Positions 20,670-28,900 of a stretch of DNA of 64,000 bases are shown one piece after another. The first letter of the stretch is position 1, and each line of letters starts with the position of its first letter. This DNA is from Symbiodinium natans. Taxonomy: Eukaryota > Sar > Dinophyceae > Suessiales > Symbiodiniaceae. The notes under the pieces are model-generated. The model saw only the letters and a program-made list of their open reading frames with translations. It did not search any database and had not been told where the DNA came from. The translations under genes and the position numbers were made by a program. The stretch lies in contig CAJNDS010000125.1 of NCBI GenBank assembly GCA_905221605.1, positions 796,696 to 860,695 on the forward strand. Direction: 5' to 3'.

Positions 20670-23600
20670 CATACATATAATATACTATATATACACATGT
20701 TAATACATATACGTAGTACCCCTAAACTCAAGTCCCGCTGTCGCGCACTGAGATCAATGGCTGCCAGAGCGGTCGCAAGAACCGCGTCTTTATGCGCACC
20801 TGGCTCGACCAGGCCTTGCTCGAAAGGGACTTTTTGGGGTTCAGGGTTAAGGCTTTAGGGTTAAGGGTTTAGGGTTTAGGGTTGAGGGTACGGGACCTTT
20901 GGGTTTATTTGTGGGTTATTTGGGGCTACTCAGGTATATAGGGATGATATAGGGTATGCATAGGGGCTCGACCAGGCCATTGCTTAGTTCGAGGTGTTCG
21001 AGGTGTTGGGTGTCCAAAGATTGCTGTTTAGGGTTCCCTCCTAAACCCTAAACCCTAAACCGTGAAAGCCTCAAACCCTAAACCCCGTAAGCCTTAAACC
21101 CCGCACCCTTTAGCATTTTGCGTGAGTTGGGTTTTCGGGTTTGGCGGCTCAAGGTGTGAATTTCGGGACCTTTACAGATCTCTTAAACCACTTCCAAGTA
21201 AGCAGCAGGCCATCAGTTGGGTGTAGGGTTTAGGGTTTTGGGTTTAGGGCTTGGCGTTTAGGGTTTAGGGTTTAGGCTTTGAGGTTTAGGGCTTAGGATG
21301 GTTTCTTGGTAGCCCAGTGGTACCCTTTTCCCTTTTTTTGGGTTCAAGGTTCCCTTAAAAAGTACCCAACCGAAAGAGAGTGCCCTTATTTGAAAATGGT
21401 TGCTAGGCACCTAAGGTTTGGGGAAGTTCAGGGTTCGGAAAGGACTTGTGGCCTAAAAGTCCTAAACCCCAGACTTCCTAAGTCTTGGTATTAGTCGTGA
21501 ATGTAGGAGGGTCTCTAAACCCTAAACCCTAAACCCTAAACCCCTAAACCCTTCAACTGGCTCTTAGGCGGCGTTCGAACCCATAAGCCCGGGGCGGCAC
21601 AAGCTCCCGCACCATCCCGTTTCATAGAGCGTTAAGGGTTTAGGGTTTGGGGTTTGGGGTTTAGGGTTTAGGGTTTAGGGTTTAGGGTTTCGGGTTTAGG
21701 GTTTGGGGTTTAGGGTTTAGGGTTTAGGGTTTGGCGTAGCCCTGTACGACCTTGTCGGTTTCCTTGTTGCTTCGGCTTCCTACACGCTTGGGGTTCCGTC
21801 TTGGGGTGCCGCTTATAGTGCGCAGCTTAGGGATCAGGGTTTAGGGTTAGGGTGTAGGGTTTAGGGTTTAGGGTTTAGGGTTTAGGGTTTAGGGTTTAGG
21901 GTTTAGGGTTTAGGGTTTAGGGTTTAGGGTTTAGGGTTTAGGGTTTAGGGTTTAGGGTTTAGGGTTTAGGGTTTAGGGCCGTATGTCGTCTCTTGGCTTT
22001 CTTCTGGCTGGCTCTTACTTCTGTTTTTTTCTGTAGGAGCCTGACAGTTGAACTTTTAGGATACTAACCGCAAGCCCCTCAGACCCTGGGCCCTAGACTA
22101 AACGAAGCCCCTCATGTGCCCGAAGCCACAATGGACTTCCCTCAAGCCCGAAAAGCCTCCGGGTTCAGGGTATCTGGGTATTAGGGTGTAGGGTTTGTAG
22201 GGTACCCTACACGTTTAGGGTACCCTAAACCCTAAACCCTAAACCCTAAACCCTAAACCCTAAACCCTAAACCCTAAACCCTAAACCCTAAGCCGCATAC
22301 GTATTGGGGTATGAAGAGATTTAGGGTTTGGGGGGGCAAATGAAATCCCTAGTAGGCTGTACCCCTAAAGGTTCCCCTTAATTTTCTCCTGATATGGCTC
22401 TTATATTCCCTTCGGGATCCTTAGAAAGGCACCCAACACCCAAGGGCCAAACCTTTAGGGGTCCCCTAAACCCCAAACCCTTAAACCCTTAAACCAAACC
22501 GTAAACCCTAAACCCCAAACCCTAAACCCTAAACCCCTAAACCCTAGAAAAGCGTCTGAAATCCCTCACAGGCCGGCCGGAAGAAGCGACGATCGAACGC
22601 GCGCAAGGTCAGCTCCAAGATGCCCAGGGGGGTTTAGGGTTTAGGGGTTAGGGGTTAGGGGTTAGGGTTTAGGGGTTACGTAGGGTTTAGGGTTTAGGGA
22701 AAGGGGAGTTTGGGCTCATGCCCATCTTTACAATTTACGTTTCAAGAGGACGGATTAAGATACCCGAAGCCCTCTAAAGTCCGGGCCTCTAGCGTTTAGA
22801 GTTTTCGGGTTTAGGGCTTAGGGCTTACAAGAGTTGAGGGCTGAGGATATTGGGTTGATGACAGGGCAACAAAACGAAGCTCCCTTAACCTGCAGCCTGC
22901 TCCAAACTCAGCCTCTGGGGCCCTGTTTTCAAAGTTTTGAGGTCCCTGAGTACTTCTGAGTTTAGGGCTTAGTTAGGGTTTAGGAGCTTGTTTTTGTCAA
23001 GGGGGGACCCGCAAAAGGGACCTTAGGGGGTTATTTAGGGGTCATTGAGGGGCTACCTTAGTTACACAGGGACTCTTTAAGGTTTTCTAGGGGTTATTTA
23101 GGGGAACAGGATTAAGGGTCCCTACTAGGGATCCCTCCTCATATCCCTGAATTTTGTCCCCGAGCCCCAAGCCTCTAGACCCTAAACATGCTACCACGAC
23201 ATTATGCTTTATCAGGGAGGAGGGGGATGAGGCAAGGGTTCTGTATTAAGGGCAGGAACAGTACAGTTGAGGCTCGATAATCTGAACCGGATACTGCCAA
23301 AGCCTGAAACCCCAACCCCTCCAAGGGCTTCGGGTAACCCTAAACCCTAAGCGCTATAAGCCCTAAACCCGAACTCAAACGGTTTAGGGTTTCTGGGCTT
23401 AGTTTTTGTTTGTGGGGTTTTACGGTTCAGGTACATATGCGGGCTCAGGCATTTTGTGATTTTTGGGTTTAGTTCAACTTATGTTGACATCATCCCAGAA
23501 GAAGGGAAGGTACAACGCGACCCCTATGCAATTCATGCTTGTGATAACCCCAAACCCTAAACCCTAAACCCTAAACCCTAAACCCTAAACCCTAAACCCT

Positions 23601-25196
23601 AAACCCTAAACCGTGGCTTTCCCCTCCAGGCAAAGGCGGCAAAAGTCTTCCCTCGGCCTGCCGCGGGCCTGCAACCGGGATGCAGCAGCAAGAGTTGTTC
23701 GTTTTGACCAAAAAACTCGACCCGAACTAGACCCCAAACCCTAAACAGTTTACCTTTTAACTTGTTTGAGTAACTAGAAGCTACAACTCACCTTCCAGCC
23801 CTGAACCTCTCAAAAACCCAGAATCAAACCTTACGAGCCCGGCAACCACTAAACCCTTCATGCCCTTCAAACCCCAAACCAAAAACTTAGCCTTCTGGGC
23901 ACACTTGGGAGTTACGAAAAAAGGGGGCCCAGAATACCCCCAAATAGTAGGATCCCCTTATAATAATAAAAGGACCCTAAACCCTAAACACTAAACCCGA
24001 AACCCTAAAGCCTAAATCCTAAACCCGAAACCCTAAACCCTAAACCCTAAGCCCTAAACCCTAAATCCTAAACCCTAAACCCTAAACCCTAAACCCTCAC
24101 TAAGGTACCCCTCTTATCGGTAAACCCCCTACTTTGAGGCTGCGCCCGGTGGTGCACCCTCCGACACAGCGCCGCTTGGCACATGAAGCTGGGTTTTGGC
24201 GTACTATATTTTTTTTGTTTTTTTTGGTTCTGGGTTCCTGTTATAGCTACTTCTACCTGAAAAAGTCGATACTTCAAAGCTTTTATTTTGGTTCTGGGTT
24301 CCTATATTAAAGCTACCTATGCCTGAAAAGTATATACTTCTTTTGCAGGGTCTACTCCGAAGTAGGGGAAGGGTTTCACAGGTACAGGGCAGCAGTCGCC
24401 AGGATGATGTTTCGAAGGAAGCAACTGCCACGTCTCAACCCTAAACCCTAAAGCCTAAACCCCAAACCCTATACCCTGAACCCTAAACCCTAAACCCATA
24501 GGCTACAACATGAAGCTGCGCTTGGGCAAGGGCTTCACTCTGGATGAGCTGAAGGAGGCCAAGGATGATGTAGCCAGTTGTGTTTAGAGTTTAGGGTTTA
24601 GGGTTTAGGGTTTAGAGTTTAGGGTTTAGGGTTTAGGGTGAGAGCGTCGATGCCTGTCCATAGTGGCGCAGAGCCCCGCGTTCTCTAAGGGTAGCGTCAC
24701 GGGCCCTTAATTTTGGCCGCTACCTCCTTTAAAGGGTTCTGAAGTATGCTTTTAAGGGCCCATATGAACAGACCCCCAAGACATTCTGCGGCCCAAGTTG
24801 CGTGAGCGTGAGGCCAAGATCCCGAGGAAGTACGCGAAGACCATCGGCATCGCCATCGACCACCGCCGCAGGAATCGCTGCACGGAGAGCCTCCAGGCCA
24901 ACGTCGAGCGACTGAAGCTGTACATGTCCAAGCTCCTGCTCTTCCCGAAGAAGGCTGGTGCCAAGAAGGTCCGAAAGGGCGACACACCGCGCTCCGAGCT
25001 TGAGAATGTGGCGCAGAACACGCTCAAGGACATCATCCCGGTGCCCAAGCCCGAGAAGCGTACTCGTGCCCGTGCCATCACCGCCGAGGAGAAGGAGGCA
25101 TCCGCCTACAAGCAGCTCAAGAAGGCCCGCACCAACAAGCACTACCTTGGCGAGCGCATGAAGAAGGCCAAGGATGCAGCCGCCAAGGAAACATGA
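18169..25196 (+). CDS. Ribosomal protein eL13, copy 1 (8 exons)
   Basis: Component of the large cytosolic ribosomal subunit. Exons: 18169-18181, 20039-20073, 20753-20812, 22572-22607, 23630-23670, 24139-24170, 24502-24557, 24813-25196. All phases join to 218 residues, close to the usual 205-215. Recognisable eL13 blocks in order: NNIIPNVHFRK, RTWLDQ, AGRKKRRSNARK, AKVFPRPAAG, LRPVVHPPTQRYNMKLRLGK, GFTLDELKEAKIPRKYAKT, IGIAIDHRRRNRCTESLQ. The first Met is in a 13-base exon (MGHG). Exon 3 adds about eight residues relative to plant and animal proteins. Introns of 255-1857 bases are full of telomeric repeats and begin with GT or GC; the last border lies in a repeated GAGGCCAAG, so its position is ambiguous but the protein is not. 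The open frame that appears to start at 24798 (MRERE) is intron read-through. Confidence 0.93.
18385..18486. mobile_element. MITE family D in eL13 intron 1
   Basis: Ends GGGAACTTCCCCCCCCTATA and ACTGTTCGTATAAGGGGGAA, with two internal copies of the TATTCTAA / ATTAAGGACT core. Confidence 0.65.
18845..18912 (-). repeat. CCCTAAA telomere-type array in eL13 intron 1
   Basis: About ten units. Confidence 0.94.
19008..19140 (-). repeat. CCCTAAA array switching to a homogeneous CCCCAAA block
   Basis: About seven CCCTAAA units followed by about 12 consecutive CCCCAAA units (TTTGGGG on the other strand). The switch is abrupt. Confidence 0.95.
19356..19490 (+). CDS. Exon-like fragment inside eL13 intron 1
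   Basis: After CTCCAG the frame is open for 45 codons, including GGTVLWVAALYVAGMPEALQ and NALRLHPELCLAPLD. It looks like globular protein, yet it lies within the first intron of eL13 copy 1 and has no counterpart in copy 2. It may be a captured exon, a nested gene or a cassette exon. A smaller similar piece lies at about 19145-19215. The family is not recognised. Confidence 0.35.
20138..20265 (-). repeat. CCCTAAA array with CCCTAGA variants
   Basis: About 17 units, with three CCCTAGA units together in the middle. Confidence 0.93.
20505..20700. repeat. Poly-C tracts and TA/CA microsatellite in eL13 intron 2
   Basis: Two poly-C runs (about 20508-20528 and 20594-20630) and a TA-rich tract (20637-20700). 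Open frames across them are low-complexity artefacts. Confidence 0.9.
21309..21415. mobile_element. MITE family E, copy 1
   Basis: Starts GGTAGCCCAGTGGTACCC and ends in inverse similarity (GTTGCTAGGCACC). Related copies at 29391, 41640, 52974, 58085, 58730 and 59005. Confidence 0.6.
21551..21633 (-). repeat. 83-base dispersed repeat, copy 2 (inverted)
   Basis: Reverse complement of the repeat at 12324-12406 with a handful of differences; also enclosed by a CCCTAAA and a TTTAGGG array. Confidence 0.6.
21733..21828 (+). CDS. Exon-like fragment inside eL13 intron 3
   Basis: Open for 32 codons: GVALYDLVGFLVASASYTLG then VPSWGAAYSAQLR. Hydrophobic and protein-like, with TTTAGGG arrays on both sides and no clear acceptor. 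No counterpart in copy 2. Not recognised. Confidence 0.3.
21838..21978 (+). repeat. TTTAGGG telomere-type array
   Basis: About 20 units, almost all perfect. Confidence 0.96.
22993..23135. mobile_element. MITE family K (GGGACCTTAGGGG type)
   Basis: Contains AAAGGGACCTTAGGGGGTTA and, at the right, AAGGGTCCCT in inverse similarity. A related element lies at 47497-47612 and part of one near 20900-20970. Confidence 0.45.
23551..23613 (-). repeat. CCCTAAA telomere-type array
   Basis: About eight units ending 16 bases before the acceptor of eL13 exon 5. Confidence 0.94.
24201..24360. repeat. Short repeat with GGTTCTGGGTTCC in eL13 intron 6
   Basis: Two tandem modules, each TTTTGGTTCTGGGTTCCTAT... 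CTACCTGAAAAGT...; a third single module with the same flanks (GTACTAT before, CAGGGTCTA after) lies at 25690-25790. Function unknown; possibly an introner-like or SINE-like element. Confidence 0.5.
24582..24638 (+). repeat. TTTAGGG array shared by both eL13 copies (copy 1)
   Basis: Eight or so units with two TTTAGAG variants, followed by GGTGAGAGCGTCG. Intron 7 of copy 2 (33812-33868) has the same array start, a TTTAGAG variant and the same right flank. Confidence 0.9.
24702..24772. mobile_element. Palindromic element in eL13 copy 1 intron 7
   Basis: Starts GGGCCCTTAA and ends TTTTAAGGGCCC; absent from the corresponding place in copy 2, so it was probably inserted after the duplication. Confidence 0.55.
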
Positions 25197-25255
25197 GCCA
25201 CCAGGAACGATTCAGCTGGGACCGCAGGGGAAGAGCCAGAAAATGACACTCTTGT
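25197..25255 (+). other. Conserved 3' UTR, eL13 copy 1
   Basis: Bases after the stop match those after the copy 2 stop (34342-34400) almost perfectly, ending in a poly-G run in both. No AATAAA signal is seen. Confidence 0.65.
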
Positions 25256-25897
25256 GGGGGGGGGGGAGGGGTTAGTGTAGCGTGAGCTATCCCTAAGGGT
25301 CCATGTACCTAAATGCCTTAAAAGTATTTCCTTTATAAGGACTTTGGGTCCTAAACCCTGAACCCTAAACCCTAAATCCTATCATAAGAAGGTACATGAA
25401 CCCCATAGAGCTCTCTTCTCGCGTAGGGGGACGGAGGGGGTGCGTCGATCCGAAGCATCCTGACGTCCGATACTTTGCGAGGTTCAGTATGAACCTATAG
25501 GGGGGTTTAGGATTTAGGGTTTAGGGGATCTAGGTCTTATACGGGGTTATAAACCCTACAGTCACATTAAAGTCCTACTAAACCCTTGAACCAATGCCCC
25601 ACTACAGACCCTACAAGCCCTCAAGCTCTGCACCCTCCCTCAGACCTTCCAACCTCTCCAACCGCCACAAAAACTGGGTTTGGGAGTACTATGCTTTAAT
25701 ACTTTTTTTTGTTCTGGGTTCCTATTCTTGCTACTTATTACCTAGAAAGTATATACGTTTTTTTTCCAGGGTCTATTCCAAAGCTAAGAAAAGCCCTGAA
25801 GCCCACAATCAGATCTCGGACCTCGCAAGCTCCCCAAAACTCCCCAAAAGCGTTTAGGGTTTAGGGTTTAGGGTTTAGGGTTAAGCCCCAAATCCGC
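25256..25897. other. Spacer between the two eL13 copies
   Basis: About 640 bases holding a family C MITE (25290-25411), the GGTTCTGGGTTCC module (25690-25790) and a short TTTAGGG array (25853-25886). The 87-codon open frame at 25594 crosses these repeats and is not a gene. Confidence 0.6.
25290..25411. mobile_element. MITE family C with telomeric insert
   Basis: Left end CCCTAAGGGTCCATGTACC; right end AAGGTACATGAACCCC. Four or five CCCTAAA-type units occupy the centre. Other copies: 37823-37882 (cut off by an array), 43432-43553, 60140-60273. Confidence 0.65.
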
Positions 25898-25945
25898 AGG
25901 GAGAAGGCTCAAATAGCTCTGCCTTGTCCGCGGTGTCCAGCAACC
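25898..25945 (+). promoter_or_regulatory. Probable spliced-leader acceptor and 5' UTR, eL13 copy 2
   Basis: CCGCAG followed by a 46-base leader homologous to that of copy 1, then ATG at 25946. Confidence 0.6.
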
Positions 25946-28900
25946 ATGGGTCACGGAGGCATTTGGGGAGCACTAACATACAACCAGACCCTAAACCCGA
26001 AACCGTGAATCGGTTCGGGGGTCCCCTAGCCCTAAACCCTAAACCTTAAACGGCCCTAAGCCCTGAAACGAACTGCTGGCAGACCCAAAGTAAGCGATGA
26101 GAGCGAACAGAAGGACTTACCCTAAAGCCCTGAAGCCCTAAAGCCCTAAACCCTAAACCCCAAATCCTAAACCGGTTCAGACCTTCTTGGCTTTCAATCC
26201 CTGGTTTGGGGGCTCAGGTTTTTGGAGTTAAGGCATTTGGGGTCTTCACTGCTGTTTACGGCTTCTTAGGGCTTCTCAGGGGCTTCAGGGTTTCGGTTGG
26301 GTTTAGGGTTTAGGGCTTTTTGGGCTTTTGGGGATTAAGGTTTAGGATGTTTAGCGTTTTGGGGTTTACGATTCCGGTTTAGGTTCTTTTTTTGATTTCA
26401 GCGTTTTGGGCAGAATAGGTGGTCAACGGGACGCTGCATAAATTCTCCCTGGAGGGCCTACGATTTTCTCGCTCCTTCAGAAAAACGGTGTAAGTATTGT
26501 ACAAAGCCCTACAAGGAGGGGCCCCCTTACTATACTAACCTGTAGTTCAGGGACTTATAACCTAATTTAGGGTCCTTGTAACTCAATTTAGGGCCCTTAT
26601 AACTCGACTCATAACTTGGGGGCCCACCTTGTACCAAGATGTAGTTGAACCAACGACGAGGTAGGCCCGGCTTGGTTGTGGACTTGAGGTGGGAGGAATA
26701 TTGAGTTTAGTCCGAATAGCAACAGCAGCAAAATCCCTAAACTCCTAACCAGCTATATGTAACCCCAAAGCCCTAAAATACTAGTCCTTGTAGGGACCCG
26801 GATGAGCATCCATGACTCAGATCCGCCGCCCTTTCCAGGCAACAACATCATCCCCAATGTCCACTTCCGGAAGGTCATCGCAGAACCGGTTTAGGGGAGG
26901 ATGTAGGGTTTTCGGGTTTTAGGGGCTTTTAGGGTTCAAGGTTTGAGGTTTGCTTTTGTTATTTAATATGTTTGTTCTTTTTTTTTTTTGCGGGGGGGGG
27001 GGGGGGGGTCTTAAGGTTGGAGGGTGTTAGGGCTTTAGGGTGTTAGAGTGTTTAGGGTTTGGGGCTGTTGGGGTTTGAGGGTTTTAGGGTTTAGGGTACC
27101 CTGGATACAGTGAAGTCGGGAAGAGGTGCAGAGAATCTGCGTCGAAGTTCTTACTACGTCCCAGCACTAGCGTCACACACTTCTCCCATCTCGACTCACT
27201 CCCAAATGCCAATGCAGCATTCCCCAAATAACCCCAAGACGCTTGTCGTAACTGAACCCTATAACCGCAAGTAAACCCTAAGCCCTATATCCGAAACCCC
27301 CACCCTGGCCCTAAGCCCTAAGCCCTAACCCTGAAACCCTAAACCCTAAACCCTAAACCCCAAACCCTAAGCCCTAACTAAGCCCGCAGCCTTGAGCCCT
27401 GAGCCCTAAGCCCGAAACGCTCCCGCCCCATCAGCCCAGGTCTAATGTGAAACCCTCAGCCTTGATCTTTAATGCCTATAAACCCCAAAGCCCTAAACCC
27501 TACAGGGTGGGGCCCCCTTACTATACTAACTGTAGTTAAGGGACTTATAACCTAACTTAGGGTCCTTATAACCCGATTTAGGGCCCTTATAACTCTACTT
27601 ATAACTAGGGGGCCCCACCCTGTAGGCCCTAGGCCCCCCTAAGCCTTGATCTTTAATACCTATAAACCCCAAAACCCTAAGCCCCTAAGCCCTGAAACCC
27701 GAAACTAGGCTCTAGGGTTTAGGATGCTGAGGGTTCCTAAATACCTAAACACCTACACCCCCCAACCCGCTGTCGCGCGCTGAGATCAATGGCTGCCAAA
27801 GTGGTCGCAAGAACCGGGTCTTCATGCGCACATGGCTAGACCAGGCCTGCTGGAGGGAAAATGGTGGGTTAGTGTTTCATGTCTTGTCTTGGACCCCAAG
27901 ATTGTACCCTTGGGTTTGTGGGCCTCTCTGAAGGACCCCTATACGGTAATATAAAGGCCAAAACAGAACTTCTGGGCGGCGCGAAAATGTAAAGGCCCAT
28001 CGATTGGGAGTGTAGTAAGGGGAACCTTCAGGGGTACAACCTTAGGGACTTACTACTATTTGCTTGAGAACCCCGAAAGAATAATAAAGGCAAGAATAAC
28101 CCCATATACTACCCTTAGTAAGGAAGAATAGTTTTTCTTTTTTCGGTGTTCTTAAGCAAATAGCAGCTTAGGGGTACGAGTCTTCATCCCCGGACGGTGT
28201 AGGGTTCAGGTTTTGAGGTGAAAGATGAAAGCACCAAAAGGGCGGCATGCAGTATGCCTATGTAACTCACGAGCTAAACCCTGAACCCCAGACCCTAAAC
28301 CCTAAACCCTTAAACCTTTTTTGTAGGGAAGTCGGGAATTAAGCAGCAAATCAGCCCAGGAAGGCACTATAGAACCCAAGTCCCCTACGAAGAGCCAGCA
28401 AGATAAGGGTGCATCTTGGATCGTAGTTCTAAACCCTAAACCCTAAACCCTAAACCCTAAACCCTAAACCCTAAACCTTAACCCTAAACCCTACACCCTA
28501 CACCCTAAACCCTAAATCTAAACCTATTTTCAGCAGCTACACTCATACTGAGGCCCCCTCTACCACATCAGGCTCTGGTTTCCTAAGAGAAGAACCTTGA
28601 ACACTTACTTAGCCTAGGAATGAACTTTAAAGCTGTCGTGTTTTTCTCATGGACGAGGACGAATAAGTTTGCCTTTGTTTAATGCCTCGGTTACCGGACA
28701 AGGACCCTGCACCCCTAACCCCTAAACCCTAAACCCAAAAACCCTAAACCCTAAACCCTAGAAAGCTTCAGCCCAAAACACAACCTCCTGTCCCTGAACA
28801 GCGTTTCGGGTCTGGGGCTCCAGGCTCCACACCCCAAAAGCCTGAAAATCCGAAAGCACTAAACCAAATGGAGCCCGAAGCACTACCCCAAACCCGAAAC

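Noticed and set aside
20437-20703. Proline-rich 88-codon frame and glycine-rich antisense frame
   Set aside because: Poly-C and TA tracts within eL13 intron 2; low complexity only.
24798-24818. Start codon of eL13 at 24798 (MRERE...)
   Set aside because: The first residues are intronic. Upstream exons encode the real N-terminus, and the border falls in the repeated GAGGCCAAG.
24729-25142. Minus-strand open frames of 96-137 codons opposite the last eL13 exon (and the same at 33846-34287)
   Set aside because: Antisense shadows of a GC-rich, strongly conserved coding exon; both occur in both copies simply because the exon is conserved.
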